A stretch of 64,000 bases of DNA from an uncultured Verrucomicrobiota bacterium (GTDB taxonomy: Bacteria > Verrucomicrobiota > Verrucomicrobiia > Opitutales > UBA9783), in assembly GCA_902495005.1 (NCBI GenBank), contig CABUVL010000005.1:1-64000 (forward strand), written 5' to 3'. Numbering within the stretch: the first letter of the stretch is position 1; each line of letters opens with the position of its first letter. Positions 46,868 to 55,440 of the stretch are shown here, in pieces. The position numbers and the translations under genes are program-made. The notes below the pieces were generated by a model. The model did no database searches, was not told the origin of the DNA, and worked only from the letters and a program-made list of their open reading frames with translations.

Positions 46868-48718
46868 CTAAGACTTGGAAATAATGCCTTGATCGATACA
46901 AAATTGTAATATTTCGCGGGCGACGGGCCCACAAACGTGACTTCCCCAAAAGTTTTCTGTCAGGTCTTTTTGTTCGATCATGATGCAGAAAGCGATTTTG
47001 GGTGCTTGTACAGGTGCAAAGCCGATGAGCCATCCGATGTGAGCGTACGTGTGGGTGCCGGCAATTTTAACCTGTGAGGTCCCCGTTTTTACGGCCGACT
47101 TTAAGCCCTGAATGTACGCAAACCTTGAGGTCCCCGCTTCAACCGAACTTTCCATGCCTTTCAACAGCAATTGCCAATTTTTTTCTGGCATTAACGGCTT
47201 CGTCTTTGTTGGAGGGATAGGGGCGTCAAGGCATACATGCGGTGTTAAATTTTTTTGATTTTTTGCCAACGATGCGGCCACGCAAGCCATTTGTAAGGGT
47301 GTGATACGTAAAAATCCTTGTCCGATAGAAAAATTAGCCGTGTCGCCGTCTGTCCAAGACTCGTAAAGATGATTTTTTTTCCAAGTTTCGGAGGGCACCA
47401 GCGTGTTGCTTGTCTCGTAGGGTAAGTCGATCTTTGTGGGGCTATTTAAACCAAATTCGCAGGCCTCTTGATAAATACGTGTGGGGCCACAGGCAAGTGC
47501 GAAGTGGTAGATAAAAGGGTTACAGCTGGTTTGAATGGCGCGGGTTACGTCGAGAAGACCGTGGCCTTGCCGGTTGTGACAGTGGAATGTTCTGTTCCCA
47601 ATGAGGTAAGACCCTTCGCAGGTGAATTGACTGTGTTCATTGACAACCCCTGACTTCATTAAAGCGGACAGGGAAATTAATTTGAACGTGGATCCTGGCG
47701 GGTAGAGTCCTTGAATGGCTCGGTTTAACCAAGCACCCTGTTCGGTGATTTCCTGAAAAGTCTTGCGTGAAATACTCGGTGTGAGTTGATTGAGGTCGAA
47801 GTCGGGTTTGCTGACGAGCGATAAGACGTCGCCGCTATTGACGTCCAATACAATGACGGAGCCTTGGCGATCTTTCAGAGCCTGTTCGCAAACTTGTTGT
47901 AAGTGAATGTCGAGTGTAAGATGGATGTCATCCCCGTCTTTACTGGGGAGGGATATCAAGCAGTCTTGCTCTTGTCCCGAAGGGCTTACGCGCCAGATGT
48001 CGCCGCCGTTTAATCCGCTGAGTTGATCGTCGTAGTAGGCTTCGACGCCTGTTTTGCCCTTTTGCTTGGGTAAAAAGAAGGTCCGTAGGTCTTCTCCGGG
48101 CAAGTTGTCGTGCGTTAATTGAGGGGTACGTGTGACGTAACCGATGACGTGGCAGGCGCTTCGTCCATAGGGATAATGGCGGATTTTTTCAACACCTACT
48201 TGGAAAGGGCCGTCCACCGGCAAAGTTTCGAGTAAGCTGGCGTACGCTTGTTTTGTCAGGTGCTTCGAAATGGCAAGTGGGAGTAATGCATTTTGTTGAT
48301 AATGTGTATAAATTGTTTTTTTTGAAATGTTGAATGGTATGGGGCCAACTTTTTTGGAATACGGCAGTAAAGCGTCGTGCACAAGGGCCCAGAGTTGTTC
48401 AGCTAGGGCACTGGAATCTTTGTTGGTCTTACTAAAATTTGCGAGACGCGTTCGAAAGTAATTGAGGTCTACGTACAGACAGTACGAATCCTTATTATCC
48501 GCCAAGACATTCCCGAATCGATCGTAAATACGGCCTCGTTGTCCGGGGTATAAAATTCGACGCAGGCACTGCCTTTGATTGAGCTTGTCGTAGAGGTTAT
48601 AGCAAAAGTATTGTCGCCACAACACGGCCAATGCGAGAAGTCCAAAGGCAACAACGACGACAAATCGTAAAAAATTCAAACGACCTATATTGGAACGCGA
48701 TTTATCAAAGCAGATCAT
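46868..48718 (-). CDS. mrdA: Penicillin-binding protein 2, elongasome transpeptidase
   Basis: 616 residues. PBP2 cross-links peptidoglycan during lateral growth together with RodA. One N-terminal membrane segment (about 17-35) is followed by RGRIYDRFGNVLADN of the dimerisation domain. The transpeptidase motifs are STFK (LYPPGSTFKLISL), SCN (QTSCNPF) and KTGT (AVKTGTSQVK). Its ATG overlaps the folA stop (ATGA). mreB, mreC and rodA, often nearby, are not in the window. The gene indicates that the organism keeps a peptidoglycan wall. Confidence 0.93.
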   Translation of the reverse strand: MICFDKSRSNIGRLNFLRFVVVVAFGLLALAVLWRQYFCYNLYDKLNQRQCLRRILYPGQRGRIYDRFGNVLADNKDSYCLYVDLNYFRTRLANFSKTNKDSSALAEQLWALVHDALLPYSKKVGPIPFNISKKTIYTHYQQNALLPLAISKHLTKQAYASLLETLPVDGPFQVGVEKIRHYPYGRSACHVIGYVTRTPQLTHDNLPGEDLRTFFLPKQKGKTGVEAYYDDQLSGLNGGDIWRVSPSGQEQDCLISLPSKDGDDIHLTLDIHLQQVCEQALKDRQGSVIVLDVNSGDVLSLVSKPDFDLNQLTPSISRKTFQEITEQGAWLNRAIQGLYPPGSTFKLISLSALMKSGVVNEHSQFTCEGSYLIGNRTFHCHNRQGHGLLDVTRAIQTSCNPFIYHFALACGPTRIYQEACEFGLNSPTKIDLPYETSNTLVPSETWKKNHLYESWTDGDTANFSIGQGFLRITPLQMACVAASLAKNQKNLTPHVCLDAPIPPTKTKPLMPEKNWQLLLKGMESSVEAGTSRFAYIQGLKSAVKTGTSQVKIAGTHTYAHIGWLIGFAPVQAPKIAFCIMIEQKDLTENFWGSHVCGPVAREILQFCIDQGIISKS

Positions 48719-49206
48719 TTAGACTGTAAGCATGTATCTACTTGATTATTAATCCAACGTTGAATTGTAAAGTCGATAGTGTCTTTAATCACTTCGCACA
48801 TTGTAAAGGAGGACGGTATGTCTGGAAAAAATGCATCGCCCTGAATCGTCTGTTTTACAACGGTGAGTAATAATTCTGAACACTTGGGCAATAGTGCCTT
48901 GTAAATGCTGGCACCTCCGCAGACCCAAACCGTGTCGTTTATTCCTTCCAATGCTGACAGATCGTGGATGACAATGACGTTGTCGGTCACGGCTAATGCT
49001 TGATGTGTAAGGACATAATTCGTACGCTTGGGTAATGCCTTGCATCCCAGTGATTCGAAGGTCTTACGTCCCATGAGAATGGACTGATGAAGGGTTGTTT
49101 GCCTAAACCAATTCAATTCTTCCGGCAGATGCCATGGAATTTGATTGTTGCAGCCAATGACACGATTGTACGCCATGGCCGCGATTGCTTTAAATGTGAC
49201 TGGCAT
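48715..49206 (-). CDS. folA: Dihydrofolate reductase
   Basis: 163 residues. It regenerates tetrahydrofolate, which is needed because the adjacent ThyA oxidises it. Typical features are AAMAYNRVIGCNNQIPWHLPEEL at the start, ILMGRKTFESLG, and VWVCGGASIYKALLP (the VxGGxxxY motif). Folate-binding aspartate or glutamate in LPEELNWF is E28 or E29. Three bases after thyA and overlapping mrdA, so thyA-folA-mrdA is a probable operon. Confidence 0.94.
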   Translation of the reverse strand: MPVTFKAIAAMAYNRVIGCNNQIPWHLPEELNWFRQTTLHQSILMGRKTFESLGCKALPKRTNYVLTHQALAVTDNVIVIHDLSALEGINDTVWVCGGASIYKALLPKCSELLLTVVKQTIQGDAFFPDIPSSFTMCEVIKDTIDFTIQRWINNQVDTCLQSK

Positions 49207-49209
49207 AAT

Positions 49210-50007
49210 TTAAACCGCGATGGGCGCCTTAATGCTGGGGTAGGGGTCATAGTTGTTAAGTTGGATGGAGTCGTATGTAAAGTCGTCAATCGATTGAATC
49301 TTTGGATCAAGTGTGAGTGTTGGCAAAGTCTTAGGTGTGCGTGACAATTGCTCTTTCACTTGTTCGACGTGATTGAGGTAAATGTGCGCATCGCCCAAGG
49401 TGTGAACAAATTTGCCCGGCTTGAGATGACAGACTTGCGCAATCATGTACGTGAGCAAGGCGTAAGATGCGATGTTGAATGGTACCCCGAGAAATAAATC
49501 AGCACTGCGTTGGTACAATTGACAACTTAATTGACCCGAGGTACTGACGTAAAATTGAAAAAATGCGTGACAGGGCGGTAATGCCATGTGCGGCAGATCG
49601 CCGACGTTCCAGGCAGAGACAATGTGCCGTCGGCCGAATGGATCTTTTTTGATACTTTCGATCACCGACTTGATTTGATCAACGTGCGTACCATTTGAAC
49701 AAGCCCAATGACGCCATTGGGCTCCATACACGGGACCCAAATTGCCTTCTTTATCGGCCCATTCGTTCCAAATTCGAACGCCGTTGTTTTGTAAAAAATG
49801 AACATTTGTGTCTCCTCTTAAAAACCACAATAGTTCGTAGACGATGGACTTAAAATGTACCGACTTGGTGGTCAATAGCGGAAAACTCTTAGAGATGTCA
49901 ATGTGCATTTGTGCGCCGAAAAAACTGATGGTGCCAACGCCTGTCCGATCTTTACGTTGTTCACCGTTATCCAGGACAAATTTTAGGAGGTCTAAGTATT
50001 GTTGCAT
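49210..50007 (-). CDS. thyA: Thymidylate synthase
   Basis: 265 residues, the canonical length. It methylates dUMP to dTMP using methylene-tetrahydrofolate. The catalytic cysteine lies in MALPPCHAFFQFYV, with QRSADLFLGVPFNIASYALLT and HIYLNHVEQ for substrate binding. First gene of the thyA-folA-mrdA unit. The ATG gives the usual MQQYLDLLKFVLDNGEQRKDRTG start; no Shine-Dalgarno is visible. Confidence 0.96.
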   Translation of the reverse strand: MQQYLDLLKFVLDNGEQRKDRTGVGTISFFGAQMHIDISKSFPLLTTKSVHFKSIVYELLWFLRGDTNVHFLQNNGVRIWNEWADKEGNLGPVYGAQWRHWACSNGTHVDQIKSVIESIKKDPFGRRHIVSAWNVGDLPHMALPPCHAFFQFYVSTSGQLSCQLYQRSADLFLGVPFNIASYALLTYMIAQVCHLKPGKFVHTLGDAHIYLNHVEQVKEQLSRTPKTLPTLTLDPKIQSIDDFTYDSIQLNNYDPYPSIKAPIAV

Positions 50008-50198
50008 GTATTTTATTTTTGGTAGAAAGCGTCGATTGACAAGTTTAATTTATGCCCGTTTAGAAAGAGGTTAATAAAAACTGAAAATGATGGGTGTAAA
50101 TTCCACCCGTAAGGTCGCTGGGTTAATTCTTAAAATTTCATGAAAATAAAACCGAGATTTGAGAACGAATGGGCATTTTTGGAGATAATGACCATCTC

Positions 50199-50229
50199 GT
50201 AATGCCTAGAATAGCTCTTTAGGCATTAC
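50199..50229. repeat. 10-bp inverted repeat
   Basis: GTAATGCCTA (50199-50208) and TAGGCATTAC (50220-50229) are perfect inverted copies with an 11-base loop. There is no T run on either side, so an operator or RNA stem is more likely than a terminator. It lies in the 302-base gap between thyA and the small gene at 50310, in which I see nothing else. Confidence 0.5.
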
Positions 50230-50309
50230 ATTCTCACGCTTTGTCATCCTTGCCTCTTACCCAACTTTAAGTAACAAGCGTTGTGCCATACGCCGGGCAC
50301 AATAAGCTC

Positions 50310-50543
50310 TTATTGACTTTGCGTTAGCTGTTGATTTTTATAAACTTGTGCCTTGCGATCAGCTAATGGTGTGTGTGGAATTTCATGGCTTGTAGATTCC
50401 AATGCAATCCCTCTCAAGGAAGCTTGTTCGGGTAAGGAAAGTTTTTGCCCATCAAAACTCCCTACGGATGAATTGAAATTTACCCCTTGCTGTCCAATGG
50501 GATTTTGAATGTTCGTAACAGAAGAATGAATGCCTATTGACAT
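50310..50543 (-). CDS. Small hydrophilic protein, unknown
   Basis: 77 residues, MSIGIHSSVTNIQNPIGQQG at the start, rich in S, Q, N and H, with no membrane segment. The composition of the first 25 residues (S, N, I, Q, few charges) resembles T3SS secretion signals, and it lies downstream of the putative effector gene, but no family is recognised. The preceding 280 bases (50544-50823) hold no gene; a small repeat TATTGAA/TTCAATA lies just upstream of the ATG. Confidence 0.4.
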   Translation of the reverse strand: MSIGIHSSVTNIQNPIGQQGVNFNSSVGSFDGQKLSLPEQASLRGIALESTSHEIPHTPLADRKAQVYKNQQLTQSQ

Positions 50544-50823
50544 AGTATTATTGAAATGTTAATTCAATAGGGAGTCAATGCAATACTGCTTTGAAAATTG
50601 ATTGATACCATTAATTTGTCTCTAAAATGAATAGATTTTTCGCTTCATTTCAAAATTTACCATTGTAAGTTACGGTTACGTCTACAGAATTGCGCTTTTG
50701 TGATATTTAAGTGCTTGGGAGTCAAATTACTCACCTTATCCAATCATGGCCTCTGAATCATAAAAACAAAGGCCATTATTTTTCATATTATTTCAATTAC
50801 TTGTTACCAAGGGACAATTATCT

Positions 50824-51585
50824 TTAATAAATTAAGCAACAGGAATTTTCAGATTTTCGAGGACACACATCACTAGCTTCTTCTGTTATTATTCCAGAAC
50901 TTGTGACTGCAGATATAAGTTCCCGCATTGCTTTTTCTATGGATTCTTGAGTTAAAATTTCGAATAAATATGCTGAATGTTTGCCCGCACACGCTAATCG
51001 ATTTATCGTCTCAGACACACATGCCATTTGTTTTGCTGCATTTGAACTTTTCCCTATTTTTTCTTGAAGCCTTTGATATTCTATTAAGGCAATAACCCTT
51101 GTAAGTCCGTAATGGGCGAGATCGTGTACAAAATTACGTTTTATGTACGCACAAATGTAATTTTCTGTTTTCTTTTGCAGTTCTTCAGAGCGTAAATTTT
51201 CTGGGATCCCTTCCATTACACATGCTACTAAAGAATCTATTGGATTTGATGCTTTTTCTAAAAAAGTATTATTTCCATCTATCAATTGTATGGAAATGTG
51301 GAACATCGTTAATTCAAAGTACATTGATTGTACGTAGCTGGTGACTGCCTGTGCTCTTTCATTTAGAGGAAGATCTGCATTGTTCAATGTGGCATAAAGT
51401 GCATCTGTTTCAAAAAAACTAGAGTAAAGTTCGTCATTATCGCCTTTCGAGAAAATTTCATGTGCGACCCCGTGACCGCTTTCATGCGCCATACCAACCA
51501 TTAGGTCAGCGAAAGTTGGGCGCACTAAACAAAATTTTTGCTCGTTGTAAGAATAATGCCCACCGTGTAAGTCGTCTATTTTCAA
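50824..51585 (-). CDS. Putative metalloprotease effector, C-terminal part (frame 2)
   Basis: 253 codons read from a TTG at 51585, but the frame is open further upstream to an A8 tract, so this is probably the second half of one gene with the ORF at 51582-52001. It has a zinc motif H34-E35-S-G-H38 (GMAHESGHGVAHE), and a downstream E59 (FFETDALYATL) that could be the third ligand, an arrangement like peptidase family M91 (NleD/HopH1 effectors). The C-terminus is SCCLIY; CLIY fits a CaaX prenylation box. No signal peptide. Effector status is inferred from motif, context and lack of relatives. Confidence 0.55.
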   Translation of the reverse strand: MKIDDLHGGHYSYNEQKFCLVRPTFADLMVGMAHESGHGVAHEIFSKGDNDELYSSFFETDALYATLNNADLPLNERAQAVTSYVQSMYFELTMFHISIQLIDGNNTFLEKASNPIDSLVACVMEGIPENLRSEELQKKTENYICAYIKRNFVHDLAHYGLTRVIALIEYQRLQEKIGKSSNAAKQMACVSETINRLACAGKHSAYLFEILTQESIEKAMRELISAVTSSGIITEEASDVCPRKSENSCCLIY

Positions 51586-52001
51586 CTCATCTTTATATTT
51601 TTTTTATCTTCCGAATTTTTGGGAGCCAAATGTATACTATTTGAATCTAAAGAAGTCTTTACAACTTGAGCCGCAAAATTTCGTATTTTTCCATTTTTCA
51701 TGATCAGCATTTTTTCTGTCATATTATGCCAAGCTTGTAATATTTCTTCGTTAGAAATGGCAGCTGTTCCTGTTGAACAGCTTTCTCCAGTCGCTGCGTT
51801 TGATAGTGACTCGTATGACTCATATAACCATTGTTTCTTTTGACAAATTTGATCAAAATAGGTTTTATAAGGACCGATAATTTCTTTTACCTGGCCTAAT
51901 TCCAAGTTAAGTTGTCGTGCAGGATCCAATTCACGCGATCCATTCAGTACTAACTTTGCTGGTTGTTGTATCAGGGAGAGATTATTTCCTGCCTCTCCCA
52001 T
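51582..52001 (-). CDS. Putative metalloprotease effector, N-terminal part (frame 1)
   Basis: 139 codons from the ATG at 52001. A polar, helical protein without signal peptide (MGEAGNNLSLIQQPAKLVLN at the start). It ends just after a run of eight A (minus strand, about 51598-51605). Adding one A would join it smoothly to the next frame, giving SEDKKKYKDELKIDDLHGGH across the junction. Without the shift the ORF stops at TGA after KMS. I read the two ORFs as one gene of about 390 codons, expressed by slippage or recently broken. Confidence 0.5.
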   Translation of the reverse strand: MGEAGNNLSLIQQPAKLVLNGSRELDPARQLNLELGQVKEIIGPYKTYFDQICQKKQWLYESYESLSNAATGESCSTGTAAISNEEILQAWHNMTEKMLIMKNGKIRNFAAQVVKTSLDSNSIHLAPKNSEDKKNIKMS

Positions 52002-52005
52002 TCCC

Positions 52006-52188
52006 TCATTTCGCGAGAGTCAATTGCTTTATACGGCAAAGGGTCTGTGCTTCGTTTTCTTGAACCTTTTGCTTAGTTTCTGCAGAAAACCCATAGTTTT
52101 TCCCATCCGCCATACTTTCGCAAAAGCTGAATAGAAATGCAATACTCCCTGAGAAATACTTTTTAATAATATTTGTTTTAGTAAGCAT
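52006..52188 (-). CDS. Small protein upstream of the putative effector
   Basis: 60 codons, MLTKTNIIKKYFSGSIAFLF at the start, with a short hydrophobic stretch (about 13-22) and a charged second half. It ends four bases before the ATG of the effector's first part and could be a leader, a small chaperone or a separate membrane peptide. It lies in the same frame as the effector's last part, so an original single gene cannot be excluded. Unknown family. Confidence 0.35.
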   Translation of the reverse strand: MLTKTNIIKKYFSGSIAFLFSFCESMADGKNYGFSAETKQKVQENEAQTLCRIKQLTLAK

Positions 52189-52685
52189 GAATAGTCATAT
52201 AAAGAGTTTTTTATCTATGGCAATAAAAAATTTTATTTTTGACGATTGCTTTTGATTTTTATTTATCAAATAAATAGGAAATCGTTCCTTGGGGTCTCGT
52301 TATTATTTATAATTAATTGGCTAATGTGATGGGGTAAAAAGGAAATCGTATATTTTTATTTATAAAAATTCACTTTTTTCTTGTGAATTAAGTGCCTGCC
52401 CACGCAGGCGTTCGTGGCTTTTTTACTTTGATGTGCTTGGAATTAGCTTGGGAGATATCAAAAATACATATGTATTTGCTGCATTAAGTATGGTAGAATT
52501 TGCGTATAGGTTACTTATTTTGTACCTGTGACAAGACAAAGTCAGTTAAAAGTACTGATACATGGCTTACTTATTTTTCTGGAAGTAAAATAAGCAAATT
52601 GTTGACGGTTGTTAGGACTACCTGACAGTCCATAAATTTTTCATTGACAAACCCGAGTGATTTTTATCTTATAAGCACGTTGAGT
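52189..52685. other. AT-rich gap upstream of tRNA-His
   Basis: About 500 bases, strongly AT-rich up to 52390. A hairpin GCCTGC-CCAC-GCAGGC (52394-52409) is followed by GTTCGTGGC and six T, so it may be a terminator on the plus strand. The promoter of tRNA-His lies at the end. No gene is seen. Confidence 0.45.
52644..52675 (+). promoter_or_regulatory. Probable promoter of tRNA-His
   Basis: TTGACA at 52644-52649 is a perfect -35 box. Candidates for the -10 box are TATCTT (spacing 15) and TTATAA/TATAAG (spacing 19-20), both off the ideal 17. The tRNA begins 11 bases after the second candidate. Confidence 0.5.
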
Positions 52686-52763
52686 GGTGGTTGTAGCTCA
52701 ATTGGCTAGAGCACTGGATTGTGGTTCCAGGGGTTACCGGTTCGAGACCGGTCTACCACCCCA
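52686..52763 (+). tRNA. tRNA-His (anticodon GTG)
   Basis: A full cloverleaf: D arm GCTC/GAGC, anticodon stem CTGGA/TCCAG around loop TTGTGGT, variable loop GGGTT, T arm ACCGG-TTCGAGA-CCGGT. The anticodon GTG, and an extra 5' G (G-1, 52686) facing C73, are hallmarks of tRNA-His. The CCA end is encoded (52761-52763). The acceptor stem has one T-T mismatch at position 6-67. Confidence 0.95.
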
Positions 52764-53471
52764 ATTTATTCCTCATAATTGTTTAAGCCACTGGCATAGT
52801 GGGGAGGCCGTAGTTGATTAAAATAAATAGCGAAATTGCGGGGTGGATGTCGAAGGTTGTAAGGTTCGCTGCTTAGCTTGTCCTATTTTGATGTCTAACG
52901 ACTTCAAGCTTCAAGGGATCCGTAGTTGATTAATTGCAAAAGAGCTTAATGCCATTGGATGCGAAGAGAATGTCTGCCTCTATAACGGGTGCCAAAGCGT
53001 GGGCAAGTGTAAGATTTTAGACGTTTAATGATTTCTTCAATTAAAATGTAAATCCGTTGGCCCGTCATCATGTGGTCCCATGATCTTAGTTGCTGTGTTG
53101 GCACTTTTATAAAAATTCAGTTTTGTTGCGTATGCTTCGCTTAATGGGATATACATTTTGCGATTTGTTCCCCATTTTTTTACTAAGAGCTTACGTGATG
53201 ATGGAAAATGCCTTGAAGGGCAATTGCTTGTGCCTATTCACTTGTAGCACGCGCGATTGTTCAATCAGGCCACGACTGCAGGAATGTGTTACGGTAAAAT
53301 ATTTTTGGCCGATCGATAAGGGTGTTTTTATTTAGTTTGTTTTTTATCAACAAAATAATGTATTGGTGTTGAGCCGGAGCCATAAAGGATTTGACCATGA
53401 CGCAGCCAGTAACGAGGTGTTTGGCGTAATTAAAATGACGTTTTTACGTGTTCCTAAAATATGAGAGCGCC
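52764..53471. other. 700-base gene-free stretch after tRNA-His
   Basis: No convincing gene; an 81-codon plus-strand ORF at 53090 has odd composition. The 14-mer CCGTAGTTGATTAA occurs twice (52808-52821 and 52920-52933). As tRNA ends are common integration sites, this could be a decayed island, but no integrase, second tRNA end or other mobile marker is present. Confidence 0.4.
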
Positions 53472-54788
53472 TTAAGCAAATACGTAGATGCCCAAAAGTG
53501 CGAAGATGATGAGTGCGATGTTGTAGTGCAAAAATGTTGGGATGCAGGTGTCGAAAATATGGTCGTGTTGTCCATTTGCATTGAGTCCTGCACTTGGACC
53601 GAGTGTTGTGTCCGAAGCTGGAGATCCGGCGTCGCCTAGCGCTGCCGCTGCCGCGAGAAGAAGCGTTATTTGCCGCGTGTTAAAGCCCATATGAACGCAT
53701 ATGGGAATGAAAAGCACGGCCAGAATGGGGATGGTTCCGAAAGAGGTCCCTATCCCGATGGTTATAAATAGCCCAATGAGAAGTATGATGAATGAAATGA
53801 GAAAAATATTTGACGGTAAGAGGGGAATGAGCGTGTTGACGAAGGTTTCAATGGCGCCAGTTTTCTTTAATACGGCTGCAAATCCGGCGGCCACAAGCAT
53901 GATAAAGGCGATGTATCCCATCAAGTAGATCCCTTCGTTCATCATGTGGTCCATTTTGTCTTTTGAAATAACCCCGAATGAAAACATGATGCCCAATCCA
54001 AGCAATGCCCCCAAGGGTAAAGATTGGGTAAGGATTTGAACGATAAAAGTTGATATGATTGCCAAAAGAACGAAGCAGTGTTTGGACGTAAAATTTGAAG
54101 ATTCGGGGGCGGCGCATGTGATGGCTTTGTCGTTGTAGGACCTGGGCTTCCGATAGCTGATTAAAACGGCCGTAAGGAGTCCTGCCAACATGCCGAATCC
54201 AAGTATGAGCGTCGACTTCCAAATCTGTCCTTTAGCGATGTCGAGCCCATTTTGAACCATGTTGTCTGTAATCAGATTTTGAAATATAAGGCCAAAGCCG
54301 GCTGGAATGACAATGTACGGCATCTTTAGGCCAAATGCCAGAACGCACGCGACGGCACGTCTGTCGATTTTAAGTGCATTCATCGTGCTCAGTAGGGGTG
54401 GAATGAGAATTGGAATAAACGCAATGTGTATCGGGATTATGTTTTGAGAGGACATGGCAATGAGCGTTAAGATAAATAGAAGTAGGCCTCTTTTGCCGGC
54501 GACACATTTGGTTATTTTGGAAGAAATAATCTGGGTAAATCCTGAGTACGACATGGTGGCGGCAAATGTACCAAGAAGGATGTAACTTAATGCGGTTTCA
54601 GAATTGTCACCCATCCCGGCGATAAAAACATCCATCACGTCCTTTAGGCCCATTCCTGAAAATAAACCTGCGAAAATGGTACAGAATAAGATGGCCAGCA
54701 AGACGTTTACCTTTCGTACGCACAAGATGCACAATAATAGAATGGAAAGCAGGGCTGGATTGGCCCATAGAGACAGAAAGTGTTGCAT
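53472..54788 (-). CDS. YuiF-like Na+/H+ antiporter family permease
   Basis: 438 residues with about 11-12 membrane segments. It matches the Na+/H+ antiporter family branch that contains Bacillus YuiF, including the late motif GDAGSPASDTTLGPSAGLNANGQHDH (conserved DAGSPASD and NADGQHDHI-like parts) and SSQNIIPIHIAFIPILIPPLL. The Bacillus relative is thought to be an amino acid transporter, so amino acid uptake is as likely as sodium export. Five bases after the Nudix gene on the same strand; probably co-transcribed. Confidence 0.85.
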   Translation of the reverse strand: MQHFLSLWANPALLSILLLCILCVRKVNVLLAILFCTIFAGLFSGMGLKDVMDVFIAGMGDNSETALSYILLGTFAATMSYSGFTQIISSKITKCVAGKRGLLLFILTLIAMSSQNIIPIHIAFIPILIPPLLSTMNALKIDRRAVACVLAFGLKMPYIVIPAGFGLIFQNLITDNMVQNGLDIAKGQIWKSTLILGFGMLAGLLTAVLISYRKPRSYNDKAITCAAPESSNFTSKHCFVLLAIISTFIVQILTQSLPLGALLGLGIMFSFGVISKDKMDHMMNEGIYLMGYIAFIMLVAAGFAAVLKKTGAIETFVNTLIPLLPSNIFLISFIILLIGLFITIGIGTSFGTIPILAVLFIPICVHMGFNTRQITLLLAAAAALGDAGSPASDTTLGPSAGLNANGQHDHIFDTCIPTFLHYNIALIIFALLGIYVFA

Positions 54789-54793
54789 GAGAT

Positions 54794-55417
54794 TTATTGG
54801 GCCAGCTTATCTAGGCAACGTTGGAACCAATAGGGCACATCCTCAAAGGTATCCATTGTTTTTAATTCGTTTAAACTTACCCATTTTACCTCGAAGGCTT
54901 CTCTTTCCGATAGCTTTATGGTCTGTTGAGGCAGGGGTGTGGCCATATAAATTAGATCAACGTGGTGTCTGACGCCCTCTTTAACAACGTTGCATTGGGA
55001 GCCTATGGGCGTAAGCAGTGAGCTGGCAAAAGGCGATTTGGACCCCACAAGTTTGACCTGAATGCCGGTCTCTTCGTAGCATTCTCTGACGGCAGCCTCA
55101 TCGGGAGTTTCATTGTTATCGACTTTTCCTCCCGGCGGGCACCATTTGTTAAATTTTTTGTGATGGAGTACCAACAACTCGCGCTTGTCGTTGATGACGT
55201 AAACGGTTGCGCACAAGAACCGCTGAACTTTTTCGTCGATGACCCTCTGTATGCGCTCCATAACGAATGAATGTGGCACGTTGTCCTCTCGGTCGATCGC
55301 TTCAAGCATCCAACTCCCCTTGTTAATGCGAGGGTCGTAAAAAATCTTCAACGGTTCAACCTGCTTGATGTGACGTTCTCCGTTGTCATTCAGGTATTCG
55401 AATTTCAAGCATTTCAT
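54794..55417 (-). CDS. Nudix hydrolase with WYL-like N-terminal segment
   Basis: About 207 residues from the ATG at 55417; a GTG at 55438 is an alternative. The Nudix box reads GGKVDNNETPDEAAVRECYEETGI in full agreement with GX5EX7REUXEEXGU only across its key residues (G, E, RECYEETG). Before it, HIKQVEPLKIFYDPRINKGSWMLEAIDRED resembles the end of a WYL ligand-binding domain (EPL-hydrophobic-Y and a single aromatic core). The substrate (a nucleoside diphosphate derivative) is unknown. It sits between the frameshifted flavoprotein and the YuiF-like gene. Confidence 0.82.
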   Translation of the reverse strand: MKCLKFEYLNDNGERHIKQVEPLKIFYDPRINKGSWMLEAIDREDNVPHSFVMERIQRVIDEKVQRFLCATVYVINDKRELLVLHHKKFNKWCPPGGKVDNNETPDEAAVRECYEETGIQVKLVGSKSPFASSLLTPIGSQCNVVKEGVRHHVDLIYMATPLPQQTIKLSEREAFEVKWVSLNELKTMDTFEDVPYWFQRCLDKLAQ

Positions 55418-55440
55418 GTTATCTTCTTGTGGGCGCACGA

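Noticed and set aside
53090..53335. 81-codon plus-strand ORF
   Set aside because: High C, F and L content with no recognisable pattern; looks like chance in non-coding DNA.
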